This document shows positions 11,896 through 25,739 of a DNA stretch of 64,000 nucleotides, piece after piece. The first letter of the stretch is position 1. Every line of letters starts with the position of its first letter. The position numbers and the translations under genes were made by a program. The DNA comes from Dicyema japonicum (taxonomy: Eukaryota > Dicyemida > Rhombozoa > Dicyemidae): positions 630,042-694,041 of the forward strand of contig RDEW01000014.1 of the NCBI GenBank assembly GCA_011109175.1, in the 5' to 3' direction. The notes beneath the pieces were generated by a model that made no database searches, was not told where the DNA came from, and saw only the letters and a program-made list of their open reading frames with translations.

Positions 11896-11976
11896 AATTG
11901 AACAGACACGCCCAAACAGGCAAATAATGTTTTTTAAGAAAATTAAAACAAAATTATTAATAAATTATTAATAAAT

Positions 11977-14235
<2,259 letters not shown>

Positions 14236-15535
14236 TGAATTTGAAATTTTTTAATTATAAATTTCAAGTTAATTTAAGAGACCACAAAAATGAGGCTTTA
14301 ACTTTTTTAAATTTTAATAAAAGTTTATAATAATAATAAACAAATTTTAATTAAATAATTTATTTCAAAAATATTATATTTGTGACATTGGAATATTTTC
14401 AAAAATATCACGAATTTTTATTTCCATGTAGAATTATTTTTTATGTCCAAATTTATGATATTTAAATTGCTCTTTTAATTGACGCAGTAATAATTGCATC
14501 TACAACAATTATTATAATTTTGATAATTTGGGAAATGACGCAAGAAAAAGCAACTTTAATAGGACAATAAGTTTTATCGGAAATTAAGAAAATTGGGAAC
14601 AAAGTACAAATACAATTCGCGAGTATTTATTTATATACCCCCAGTCCCTTCAAATAAAGGAAACTGGTTGCTAACAGTAACAATCAATGGCAGTCAAATG
14701 GATCTGATGGGGAGGGGATGTTGAATATGGGTCGGGACAAGAAAGGATGGGTTCATGCATGCCACTTGTTCGTAAAGAAGTCTAACGGATTAGTTGTAGC
14801 TAACAGACCCAACATCTTTCCTTTACTAAGCAACTATGACATGGTATGCTTGGTAGTGCTATAGGAAGAGCATGAGAAAGCTAAAATTTTATCTATTAAA
14901 CCCTCTAGGGACCTTGTTCCCTTTCATTTTGGTTTCTTCCACTATGAATGTAGGAACTAAAAAAACATCGAATGAACGAAAAGTCTCCTAACTTATAGAC
15001 AAGAATGATGATCGCTTAGCCTAGTGATAACTGGTAGGTTGACGGATCTCTATTGCATTAAATGTCTACTCAGCTCTATGATCGATGAAAACCTTTTTCT
15101 TCATTTCTGAGCATAGACAGGCGACGGACTTTTAGGAAATTGTACTTTCCATCTGCGAGATGTCCATCACTTTTGCGACATTAGGATTCGCAGGCACTGG
15201 TTCTGTATTATTTCTGGTTTGTTGTGTGGATATTGATAAGGATGTAATTTCACCCCCACAAGCATGTTAGATTGTTAGTAGAATATATTTTTCGTGGTTT
15301 AAAATTGTACTGGAATGCAGGAAGCTCTAACGAGGGAGCAAGGATTAGTTTTTCCAGTGTCCGCGAGGGTACATAGAGGATTGATACTTGGCGGTAAGAC
15401 CACGGGCCGTCTAGAGACTGTTTCGTTTCGGGATTGGACGTATCAAGATTTCTTCCATAATGTAAGAATTACATTTCTATTTATCGAGTAATTAAAAATT
15501 TAGGTAAGGGCTCGATTGTCAATGGTCCCACGAGT
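14236..15535. other. Gap without a recognisable gene
   Basis: The first 350 bases are extremely AT-rich (upstream of the ACSL start). About 14640-15530 is of mixed composition without a long ORF. Near 15080-15130 it carries a short motif ('tatgatcgatgaaaa...tctgagcatag') also found near 53650, 59210 and 62310, so at least part is an old dispersed repeat. Confidence 0.4.
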
Positions 15536-15715
15536 TTCAATTCGGTTGTGAAAACATCATTCGCTCCTCTGAATATTGCATTCTTATGTATTTGAACGCA
15601 GGGAACACTTTCAGTGGTGTAAAATATTCAGTATATAGATATTTCTTCATTTTGCGTTGACTTTCTATTTTCAAGTGTGGTTTATGGCTTACACTTACAT
15701 AGAATTTCATATATA

Positions 15716-16544
15716 CAGTAAGTCCTTTAAATTGGCCCAAAATTGTTCCTGAACTATTTGTGGCCAATTTGAGAATTTTGCCAATTTGGGAATTTGAAAC
15801 ACCTGGTATTTCAGATTTTGAAATCATAACTGGCTTTAATTTATGGGTTCCAGTTATATTTGTACATAACATAATTGAAACCCGATCTTTGAAATTTTTA
15901 TATCCACCAAATCGTGTTTTTTCATATGCTCTTGACGGAATCAGTACATAATAATGTCCTATCTCGTCCATATTTTAAATTTCGTCTTCTTTATAATGTT
16001 TGGAAATTTCTTCACTGATCTACAAATTTTTCTAGGTTAGGTTGTTTGTCAGTTATCATTTCCCCGTGTAATTTATGCATTCGAAAACCAAGTTAGTATC
16101 AAGTTCAGGAAATTTTAACGATTTGCATGTCTTTGTAGGAATATAATTTTTAGATGTTTTTAATATGGACTTTAGGAAATTAAGGAATATTATTCACTGT
16201 TTTTTTTTAAATTCGAATATGAAATAAAATAGAAAATCTGAGAGTGATTGTTTGGCACGGTGTAGTATTATTCTAGTCTTAATACCTAAAAATTTCGAGT
16301 TTTTTGAAAACAATTAAGCCTTGACGAGAAGCTTTCGAACACGTGGTAAAATTTTTAGTCTGAAATTTTGATTTTTTAATAAAACAATTGAAAAAGATTA
16401 GTAATTTTATATTTTTTAATAATTTATGTTTTCAATTTGAAATTGGCTAATTTCTTAGGAAAATTGGCTTTTTTGAAACCCTGACGTGAACTTTTAGCCA
16501 TAAATTGGCCAATTTAGGGTTGGCCAATTAGAGGGACTTCACTG
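15716..16544 (-). mobile_element. pogo/Tigger-like DNA transposon, internally deleted
   Basis: Bounded by TA dinucleotides (15714-15715, 16545-16546) with inverted ends 'cagtaagtcctttaaattgg' (left) and 'cagtgaagtccctctaattg' (right, complement). Subterminal 'ttggccaattt' motifs repeat near both ends. The minus strand encodes a piece of a DDE transposase near the left tip: MDEIGHYYVLIPSRAY (first catalytic Asp context, near 15960), then DRVSIMLCTNITGTHKLKPV. The rest of the transposase and its DNA-binding domain are missing, so it cannot move itself. Confidence 0.75.
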
Positions 16545-16559
16545 TATATAAATCATGGT

Positions 16560-17620
16560 TCATTTTTTGTGTTTGCTGGAAAGGAATCTTCGAGTTTCCG
16601 CACTGTTCTCCATAAGGACTATGTCTTTGTGTTTCTGTTGATGGCTACCAAGGCCACATTCCATTTTAATCTTTTGCGGGCCCGAAAAATCACCTCATTA
16701 ATGAATCCGACGGAACGTCGATCGACGGAAAATTCTCTATTTGGAAAAAGTATAAGCAGTTTTCATTGAAAGATGTGAACTGGGGACAGATCGCACGTAA
16801 GAAGTTGATATAAGTATTACGGGTTCTTGTCTCCCAGGACTCTTCAGAGTATTATAATGTGATCCGTGTGTAAATCATAAATGACGTCCCACGTGATTGT
16901 GGAAGCAATAGATGAGGCTGCAAGAGAGATGTGGTAAGGTTTGGAGTTACCTCTTCTGGATGGGGTTCTTGTTTGTTTGTTCCGGTAATTCAGGATTAAT
17001 AAGTCATCAATGCTGTCTAATATTATGATTTCTCTTTAGTCTAGTGGTTGGTTTTTATACAAAAAGGACTCTACGCTCATATCGCCACAAATTAGAACTT
17101 CTTCCATTCTGGTAGTGACCAAGTGGACAGTAGCCACGATAGTATGGAAATACAGAAAGGATATAAATGTTGACTATCTGTTCAAGCGGATCTACCGGGT
17201 TTAAAAGATTCGATATTCTGTTTGATAAGTCTACTACATTGATCTGATTTATTACCATGGTAAAGAAGCCTCCACCTTTTTCAAATTTTCGGTTTCTGTG
17301 GAACACAGAATATCCTGGGAAAGATAGAGTCAAGTTTTTATGAGTTAATTTGTCTCTTGAATTAAGGTGATATCCACAGAGTGGGATTGAATAAAACGTC
17401 GTAGTTAATTGATCTTTGTACAAATTCCATTTATGGGCAATAATCAATCTTACTGCTTGATTAGGTTCGACATCACCGGAAATAATCAAAAATTCAAGAC
17501 ACCATCCACGACTCCATGAGAAAGGATAGGGGTTGCGGCTTTTTTTACATCCAGTGTGCAATGCCACCAGCCACGCGATTTTTTTAAAGGATAGTAAGTC
17601 TAATTCTTTAGTTGTGAGTA
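16560..17620 (-). mobile_element. 5' portion of an APE-LINE (endonuclease domain), decayed
   Basis: Minus-strand reading gives SFPGYSVF (near 17320), GGGFFTM (near 17270), a stretch with LWRYE at 17070, GDLNV (near 17070), TRTPSRRGNSK (near 16930) and a TDH near 16860, i.e. the order of an AP endonuclease. A head like 'ggtggcattgcacac' lies near 17550. Frame changes throughout; no RT follows before the pogo-like element. A related copy lies at 29240-29570. Confidence 0.6.
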
Positions 17621-17649
17621 ATAGTACTCTTCCATTAAATTAATTATTA

Positions 17650-17800
17650 AAATATTCCCAAGACCAAGGATAAAACCAATCTAACTAATTCTCAGATCCT
17701 GACGTGTTCCAGAAGAACCCTCACTAAAGGACAGTGGTCAAAGGACGTTGTCTGGTAAGCTGAGGTCGATTTCAGAACTTGTCTCCAGTGTACTGAATAG
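17650..17800 (-). repeat. LINE 3'-end fragment
   Basis: 'aagaccaaggataaaaccaa' and 'cagatcctgacgtgttccag' are the complement of the APE-LINE 3' end (compare 49845-49895). 5'-truncated. Confidence 0.5.
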
Positions 17801-17980
17801 ATGGATCCTTTTGATTGCCGACCAGACATTAGACGTCATCTGAGTAAAGCGGATCCGATAATGTCATCAAAAGGAAGAGAAATCTTCAATCAAGTAGCCA
17901 CGAACACCACGCGGCAATACATTGGTGGGAGTATAGTTAAATTACAGAAATTACAGACACAATACTAAAATATCAAAAAA

Positions 17981-20821
17981 TTAAAGCGTGTTTATCCGGA
18001 TGGACTTGTCAAGTAACCTAATCTTCGTGTGGCACTTATTCAGCATTTCTTTTTTAGTTTCAGTGTACATCTTAATTATTTGATTTATTTCGTATTTTTT
18101 AGCATTATCTGAAATATTTACAAATAGTACCAGTTTTTTCATAAAAGAATATGTATGCTCCGGGATCATCAGGTGCAGGAATTTCTTCATTGATCAGGAC
18201 ATCGGATATTGAGTACCATTGCTGTTTAGCTGTATCTTTTACATAGGCACTGTAATGTCCCTTTTCTATGGCTGCAACATTCATGATATTTCTTACATCC
18301 AGTATGACGAATGAATGATTTGAGACAATATTTAACGAATCTGTTTGCTGAAATCATCAGACTGAGTTCAGAATTTAAATACTCCACTCTTTTATTTGAC
18401 CTTACCTGTTCATCGTCGATAAGAGAGTATCTTAGAGTGAATTGGTTGTCTACCGGTTTAGATGTACGATCAATATTGGTGGACCGTCGACGAAGGTTGT
18501 AGTTTTGACGCAGAGATTGGCATTACATTTGCATTTTCGGGAAACAAGTTCATTCCTGGAATATCAAAAAGATATTACATTTTGAGGTAATTATTTAGAC
18601 ATTCCTGAATATTGATGGACTCGTTAACATGGTTGAGTTCGGATTTTACATGCAACATTTTTTCAAAAATTTCAGAATAGACTTTTATTCGGACCCCCAA
18701 CGCTTCAATCTGCATGTTTTGGTTTTGAAAAAAAGATTTTTCGCATCCCATACATTTACTGTTAGTGCAGCTTCCACAGCGACCCTTCAAGTTTGCATTG
18801 ACGTCATACATTTTTTTTAATCGCATAAATGCTAATGTTGTTTATTTTAGGAAAGTATTTTTCAAAAATTTCAATCATTTCCGAGTAAGAAACAGTTACG
18901 GGGATCCTCATCATTCTAGGGAACTTTTCATATTGATCTTTATCCGATTTTCGGATATAAACAGGGATATCTGTGAAATCTGATTCGGTTAAATAAAATT
19001 TTACCATTGATCTGAGTAACCGTCGGAATATAAACCTCTAAGACAATCAATGTGAAGCTTTCAATAAAATCAGTGACTTGAAACGACTTGTCCTGAAATT
19101 AACCTCATTTCTCTACTTTGAATTCTATTATGCAGTCATCGTCCTTGTAATATTCGATCGCAAATTTGAGATTGACAGAGCAGCCGGTCACAAATCTTAT
19201 CATATTAGTCATTTGTTCAAGAGATTCGCGGTCAGCTACTTGTAACTCAAAGTTCTTCTTTCCGTAAATATTGTTGGCTGAAATAAAAATCACAGCTTAA
19301 AAGTAAATTTAAAATCTACGGACTGTGACGACAGTTTCGATAAGGGGGACTGATATTATCGTCATCCTTTCATTGCTCATTACTGTATGAGAGCAGGCTT
19401 TGCATTTAATCTTGAAAATATTAATAAAAATATACACTGCAGCTGTATTTCAATGTATACAGATCCTCCCATTTCTGTTTCCCTTGATGCTTAGCACACG
19501 AGGAAGATTTGAATTCATTCTTCATTTCATCAAGAAATGCCTTCAGAAATTCAAGGCAGTCTTGCTAAGTATCACAGTATCAAATGGTAACTTCTTTCCC
19601 GGATAAAATCTCGGGTCTTTTAGCTCTCAGAATTATCTTGAAAAGTTTTACAGCCTCCAGACAAATGGGGACATCGAAAGCCCGAGATATCATTATAATA
19701 CAACCTCAGTGACCAAATTATGGAATGAAAGCATAAATAAAACCGATTTGACTTGCTCTTGGGACAACAGCTTGACGATATCAGAAGACAATATGTAATC
19801 AATGATAGGTGGAGACGACAGAATACACTGAAGACCCGCATTTACAAAACGAGTGCTCAGTACATCGTTGAATTTCAGTAGACCTAAATATATATGAACA
19901 TAAAAAACCGTTATTACTACTTTTAAGTTGTTCTATCAATAATGGTGGGGGATATATTAAATTTTCTTTCGAGATTTTTTCTCCCGCTCCGTTATTTGTG
20001 GTTTCTATGCTCTGTGGGTTCTGGGAGTTTTCTACGTTTCCTGTTTCATCTTCTTTTAACTTATTCGAGTCTTTCTCAGCCTCTTGATTTGTTTTTTCTT
20101 CGTCTTCACGCTTCTTTTCACAAACAGACTGATCTTTGGATATTTTAGGATCTTTTTTCGATTCCTCCAGAATATTTTCGTCAGTACTTTTTTCGACTTT
20201 ATTTTGTCCGTCTACTAGATTAGTGGGTCGTTCTGTTTGGGCAACATTAGTTTTTTCTGCACTTTTATCTTCAGCAGTAACACTGGTTTCCTCAGTTTCA
20301 CGTGTTTTTATTTCAGGGAGAGCCTCGGATTCCTTTTGTTTATCAGAACTTTCAATTCCATTTCCCTTCTCAAGCGAAATGCCCGTTTCAACAGTTTCGT
20401 GATTTTCTGTTTTAGGCAGAGATTCCCTTTCATCACTTTCCGGTATATTGGACTTGGGAATAGAGCTTTCAACTCCATTACTTCTTTCAACTGAAATATA
20501 AGTCTCGTTCGGTTCAATAAAGACATGACCTTCGTCAGTTTCAATTTTTTCTACTTTAAGAGAAGTTTCACTTTCTACAGGTTTATCGACATAAGGTTCA
20601 GGGTTTTGAATGTCATCAGCTTGTTCTGACATGACATGAGGCTCGTCAGTTTCAGTGGTTTCTGTCTTAGGCAAAGTACCACTTTCTTCAGGTTTATTGA
20701 CGCAGGGTTCAGAACTTTTAGTGTCATCAGCTTGTTCTGTCGAGACGTGAGAATCTTGGGTTTCAATGGTTTCTGTTTTAGGCAGAGTTTCCTTTTCCTC
20801 TGATTTATCAAGACCTTGCAT
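17981..20821 (-). CDS. Ubiquitin-specific protease (USP, peptidase C19) with acidic N-terminal repeats and altered catalytic Cys
   Basis: Starts at 20821. About 300 Glu/Thr/Ser/Lys-rich residues come first, with imperfect repeats of roughly 37 residues (LPKTET...ETD..HV..EQADD). After a 25-nt intron the USP domain begins: GLLKFNDVLSTRFVNAGLQC (19880-19820). In active USPs this reads GN-T-C-x-x-N; here the Cys position is Arg (codon 19851-19849). Then QDCLEFLKAFLDEM after a 27-nt intron; the Cys pair KCKAC (near 19400); a large insert; the late core with FVDGPPILIVHLNR (near 18460); and the His box GHYSAYV at about 18260-18243, ending in AYIFFYEK. A last 22-nt intron leads to a Lys-rich tail. 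Family is sure; the subfamily is not, and activity is doubtful. Confidence 0.82.
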
Positions 20822-21180
20822 TTTAATTATTTTCCTACGATTTGTATTATATACATTTCATTACAGAAACATTATATAATAGAGATTACATATTATAATT
20901 TTAAAGATACATAAAATTGAGGACAAATCATCGGTTTAGTCCATGTTATTCCTTACGCTGACATGGGAGTATATAAATTCCACAGGGTCTTTTTGATTGG
21001 ACCCCTGTCATCCCTAGTTAACAAAGGAGAAGGGGGAATCAGCAGATTTTCTAAGCCGAGGAACTTGACTTTAATAATATACCATCTAAATCCTAATTTA
21101 TTTTTAAATAAAATTGTTTGCTTTGCTTTTTGCATACAGAGCGTACTCGAGACGATTATAATAATAATTAATAATAACAG
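20822..21180. other. Intergenic stretch upstream of the USP gene
   Basis: AT-rich near the USP start, then mixed sequence at 20960-21160 with no recognised feature. The open frames here lack homology I know. Confidence 0.4.
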
Positions 21181-21182
21181 CC

Positions 21183-21405
21183 TTCTCACGAGAGCCATAA
21201 TATTTATAGCTCCGCATAGACGAGTGACGCCGTCATCAGTGGATACTCACTGCGGAACTGGATTGTCTAGAAAGGACCCACACACAAGAAAAAGAAAAAA
21301 AGAAGTGAAGATCATTCCTTGGTTCTACAATTAGTTAAAATTAACTGTTCTTTACTTAAATAAAGTGTGTGTCCTGCCTATGCGGAGCTATAGACGATTA
21401 TAAGT
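21183..21405 (+). repeat. Composite SINE-A: inverted tail fused to a direct body and tail
   Basis: Opens with 'cacgagagccataatattta', the reverse complement of the SINE-A tail, followed directly by 'gacgagtgacgccgtcatca', 'ggaactggattgtct', 'aagtgaagatcattccttgg' and the direct tail 'aagtgtgtgtcctgcctatg'. The tRNA head is replaced by the inverted tail, leaving tails facing outward at both ends. Confidence 0.75.
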
Positions 21406-21616
21406 GGATTGAAATATCCACATATAAATACAAGCAACTGTTCTCGAAAGAACCACTGAAAGCCTGTTTTTTACAACCTATAGTGCAGGAGGTGGTAGTA
21501 AAGACCTGACCTAAAATCTTTGCTAGAGTGAAAGCAAAGACACGTGAGAGGGATTAGTATGGATAAATTTATTTTGTTGATAAAAAAGACAATAAACATA
21601 ATTTATTCCGTAAATT

Positions 21617-21988
21617 CTAGTAAGTATAGGAAACAAAGATAACAGCACAAACAAGTATTTTTTCTCCAATATAAGTTTCTGTATGACTCCAATCAGTCTC
21701 AAAATCTAGCAACGAAGACGACGAAAATGATATCGCATTTCCGATGTTCTGTCCAATAAGAACATTTACGATGATTTTATATTTCCTTGGGTATACCGAT
21801 TTAACTGCTCCCATAATTTTCTTGGCTGCATGTTTGGATGATATTGAACTCACTTCGGGATCATATTCTAACCCAGCTAACCATGCTACAATCGACTTTA
21901 TTTCCTTAGTGATGATTTCTTTTCTGTCGATTTCTTTCACATACTTGATATTTTTGCTTTTATTCTTCAAAATTGAAGTTACTAACAT
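21617..21988 (-). CDS. Tctex-type dynein light chain (DYNLT family)
   Basis: Single open frame of 123 residues starting at ATG 21988. Matches the Tctex1 fold: N-terminal helix (KEIKSIVAWLA), helix 2 (SKHAAKKIMGAV), then beta strands YKIIVNVLIGQNIGNAISF, SSSLLDFETDWSHTETYIG and LVCAVIFVSYTY, where the family has KYIV..VI....G.....S.C.WD..TD....... and LFCV..VFG.Y. This subunit sits on dynein intermediate chain in cytoplasmic or axonemal motors. Length is close to the usual 113-125. No intron is needed. Whether it is the cytoplasmic or ciliary (TCTEX1D) type is open. Confidence 0.72.
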   Translation of the reverse strand: MLVTSILKNKSKNIKYVKEIDRKEIITKEIKSIVAWLAGLEYDPEVSSISSKHAAKKIMGAVKSVYPRKYKIIVNVLIGQNIGNAISFSSSSLLDFETDWSHTETYIGEKILVCAVIFVSYTY

Positions 21989-22184
21989 TTTTTAAACAAA
22001 GCAACCTTTCCTCAGCATTGAACTAAAAAACTAATTTACTGCATCATATTTTTTTGTTTTAAGATAATCCATTAAGCACAAAGGTGAGTCAATTAATTGA
22101 TCACCAAAATTCGATTTTTTAAGATATTTTTGTGAATATGAAAATTTAAGCGATAAATGGTATTTTGTAAACTTTGACTGGGTG

Positions 22185-22475
22185 GCGCAGTGTAACGAGT
22201 GCAGGAGAGATCTGATGGCCCCTTGTTCAAATCCTACTGTTGTACATTTCGGTTGAAGGTTGCACGCATCTACGATGATTTAGCTTGACGAGTGACACCG
22301 TCATCAATGACGATTTCTATGCTCAACCGAATCGTCTATAATGGACATGCACCCAACAAAAATAAATATGAAGTGAAGAACATTCCTTAGTTCTTTTCTA
22401 CTGTTTTTTACTTAAATAAAGTGTGTGTCCTCCCTGAACAGAGCTATAGCTAATATGGCTCTGCGTAAAAATGCA
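22185..22475 (+). repeat. SINE-A, complete reference copy
   Basis: About 290 bp. The tRNA-derived head has an A-box-like 'gggtggcgcagtgtaacgag' and a B-box-like 'gttcaaatcc'. The body reads 'ggttgaaggttgcacgcatc', 'gcttgacgagtgacaccgtc', 'aagtgaagaacattccttag'. The tail is 'aagtgtgtgtcctccctgaa' to 'atggctctgcgtaaaaa'. Together with the copy at 51797 this defines the family. Confidence 0.85.
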
Positions 22476-22499
22476 GTTTTACTGTAAAAAGTGTTATTT

Positions 22500-25400
22500 C
22501 TGAATGAATTAAAAACTGTAATTGTCCGATGACATTAATCATACTTGAGAGCTCATTTAATCTAACGATTTGTGGAAATGCCTTTAATCAGCCTCTTGTC
22601 GGTTATTCTTTCCTCCTTTTTTGCTATCAATGATCCGATGCTACGCAACCAGGATAACGATTTTGATCCTAGAATACTTGAGGTTTTATCTGCAATTTAC
22701 AAACAAAAAATCTCATGGAAAATAAAGAACGAAAAGAAGACAAAGTACGAGGAACAAATCCAGTACAGACAAATCAGGTATGTTTTTTATGTGGACAATC
22801 GAACATCAGGAAATATGGGATTAACTGCACACAATGTGAATCATTCGCGTATCTGGGCTGCATAAAAATGAGTAAAGCTTGCGCCGAGACGCTGTCGAGT
22901 TGGCTGTGCCCCTCTTGTATTGGAATGGAGGCCCCCAGGCGGGAAAAAATAACTCAGTCAAACTTTACACTGCCACATACAGACCATACTCTCTTGAAGA
23001 TCTCGAACCTCAGGAAAGCCATGAAGATCCCAGTAAAAATCCCTAAAGGAGTACGAATTGCCGCAGCAACGTGTCTTTCAGATGCCATTGATCACGCACT
23101 ATCCTCTGACAGTTGGGAATCCTGGTTAAAACTTATATGCTTTGCACCTGTCGCACTCGGAATACCTACAAAGGAATCTGAGGACAATAATAAAGAAACA
23201 AACTCCCGACTCAACTTATCCGGGAAACTGAAACGAAACATAATGAATTTTAGCTGTCATAACATACACGCAATACTTGAACATCCACTTAATGTCAATG
23301 AGGTCGAAACCAGAGGAGCATTCATCAAAGATGCCCCCAACAAACTAAAGGAGAGAGTAAACCGGAAACTTCTGGAAGGCGACGTGCGGGCAGCCTTACG
23401 AGTTATCACATCCGATGACACAGTATTGTCTTGTACCCCCGAGGTCCTAAATACCTTAATACTAAAGCATCCAGATGCACCGACTGACTATGAAAAGTTT
23501 TTGAATCCTGAAGGAACCCAGGAGATAATCATTACTGAATCCGAAGTGCGCCACGGAATAACTTCCTTCGCGGCTAGCAGCGGTGGAGGCTTGGAAGGGT
23601 TACGTCCTGGCCATATTAAGGACCTTACGTCCACTTACACCTCGGAAGCTGGACGGTGTCTTGTCAAATCAATTACGGACCTAATCAGAAAAATGGTTAA
23701 CGGCGACATCCCAAAATATGCCAGAGAATTGCTCTTCTCTGCAAGGCTACTTGCTTTCAAAAAACCCAACGGAGGAATCCGCCCCATTGCGGTCGGGAAC
23801 TATTTTAGAAGACTTGCAGCAAAAGTAGCATCGACCATGGTGAGCCGACAACTCGGAGAGGAGTTCTTTCCTAAACAAATGGGTGTTAGTATCCAGAACG
23901 GATGTGAGGTTGCGGTTCATGCAGCAAGGCGTTTCTTCACACAGAAAAATATTTCAAATGAATGCATTGGAATCAAGTTGGACATAACGAATGCCTTTAA
24001 TTCTCTCAGAAGAGACGAAATTATGAAAACGTGTTGGAAGAGGGCTCCAAAGCTTTTCCCTCTTGTCAATCTATCCTATGGGGAAGATACGTCTTTGGTT
24101 TTTGAAAATGAAATTATTAAATCAAAAACGGGTGTACAACAAGGAGATCCGCTCGGACCTCTATTATTTGCCTTGACCATTGATGAGGTTGTGAGTTCAA
24201 TTGATGCTCAGCTAAATCTCTGGTACCTCGATGATGCCACAATTGGAGGATCGTTCAAAGAAACATACAATTCATTACGTAAAGCGTTACCCGCTTTAAA
24301 ACATTTGGGCTTGGACATCAATGTTAACAAATCAGAGCTAATAAATGTCTCATATCCATACACCGACTTCCTCTCTATCAAGGAGTCTTTTAACGAACTG
24401 CTTCCTGGGATCCCGACTGTGCCAGTTGATAAATTATATTTCCTCGGATGCCCACTCAGCGAAGAAGAACTCAAGAACCATCTACTTTCCAAAAATGAAG
24501 AATTAACACGCCTTGCGAAAAGATTGTCATGTCTCGACTCTCACACATCTTTCTTCCTGATGAGAAACAACATCGGACTACCCAAGCTTTTATATCTACT
24601 CCGATGTTCACCCTGCTACGAACAATATGACATTCTACTTTCAATAGACAAGTCTCTCAAGCAAACAGTCGAGTCACTAATTAACGTCCGCTTCGACGAA
24701 CTTGGTTGGAAACAATGTAAGCTTCCCTCTGGATTTGGGGGTGTCGGAATGAGATCGGCGCTGGAGGTTGCGTACCCGGCATACCTATCGTCTCTCTCAA
24801 GCTGCAGCCATTTGACACGGCAAGTCCTTCATAACACAATTGGACTTCGCTGGAATGAGTCATTTGACGAAGCTTGTCGGAAATGGAACGGGTCCGGACT
24901 CAAAATCCCGAAGACACAACGAAGCAAAGTAATTGGGATGACATTGTCTGCTCCAAAATTTTGGAAGACCTTAAAAAGAAGCAAATCAACATCGTCTGGC
25001 TTGTTTGGTGTCAGCTTCAAGTAGAGGGAGTGGAGCATGGCTTGGTGCAATACCTTGCCCAAACCTCGGGACCTTTTTGGACGACGATTCTTTGAGGATT
25101 GGAATCGGACAAAGGCTGGGACTAGACGTTTGCCAGGAGCACCGATGCCGATGCGGGAAAACAGTCGATGCGAAAGGATTGCACCCGCTGTCCTGCAGAA
25201 GAAGCGCCGGAAGGGGACCACGTCATGCTGCTCTGAATGATGTGATCGTCAGAGCTCTGAAGGCTTCAGGCTTCCCAGCACAGCTTGAACCAGTGGGTCT
25301 TGATCGAGGAGATGGGAAGAGACCTGACGGGATTACCTTTTTCCCCTTCACGTCTGGAAGATCTTTGGTCTGGGACGCAACTTGCATAAACACGTTCTCA

Positions 25401-25732
25401 AGCACGAACATTTTTAAATCGGTTCAGACACCTGGAGCAGCTGCTTCGACTGCGGAGAACCTAAAAATCAAGAAATATTCTTGCCTCGGGGATCGCTACC
25501 GATTTACTCCTGTTGCGACCGAATCATCGGGAGCCGTTGGTCCAATGACGGCTGAGTTCTTGCGAGAACTCGGAGGATTGCTTGCCAGAAAGAAAAGGGA
25601 TCAACGAGAAGGGTTATGGCTAAGACAAAAGATTGGAATAGCCATACTCCGAGGGAACTCGTTCGCAATTCCTAAAAAAACTGACATTTGTTTAATTGTT
25701 AAAAAAATTTTTGTTTAAAAAAAAAAAAAAAA
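22500..25732 (+). mobile_element. RLE-class non-LTR retrotransposon (R2/CRE/Utopia-like), nearly complete, poly(A) tail
   Basis: Long ORF of 769 codons at 22715-25024, then two short frame changes near 24930-25020 leading to a 3' segment at 25005-25718. N-terminus: a PHD-like Cys finger (CFLCG...CTQC...WLCPSC, residues about 24-70). RT: LEGLRPGHIKDL (fingers), GGIRPIAVGN, LDITNAFNSLRRDE (motif A, near 23985), VQQGDPLGPLLFAL (motif B, near 24140), WYLDDATIGG (motif C, near 24225). C-terminus: C-x-CG...H-x4-C knuckle near 25150-25195, then a restriction-like endonuclease with KRPDG (near 25320) and LVWDAT (near 25370). Ends in about 15 A. Upstream frame 22572 may hold extra N-terminal residues. 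No target duplication found. Confidence 0.82.
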
Positions 25733-25739
25733 TTTACAA

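Noticed and set aside
19942-20494. Open frames on the plus strand opposite the USP acidic repeats
   Set aside because: They are antisense shadows of a Glu/Ser/Thr-rich coding region, Phe/Ser-rich themselves, without homology.
22185-22265. Possible functional tRNA genes at the A/B-box regions
   Set aside because: Box spacing and flanks fit SINE heads, the same sequence recurs at several places with a common body, and no full cloverleaf with a matching acceptor stem could be formed.
22500-22720. U2 snRNA target sequence upstream of the RLE element
   Set aside because: I looked for U2-like sequence because one related family inserts there; none is visible.
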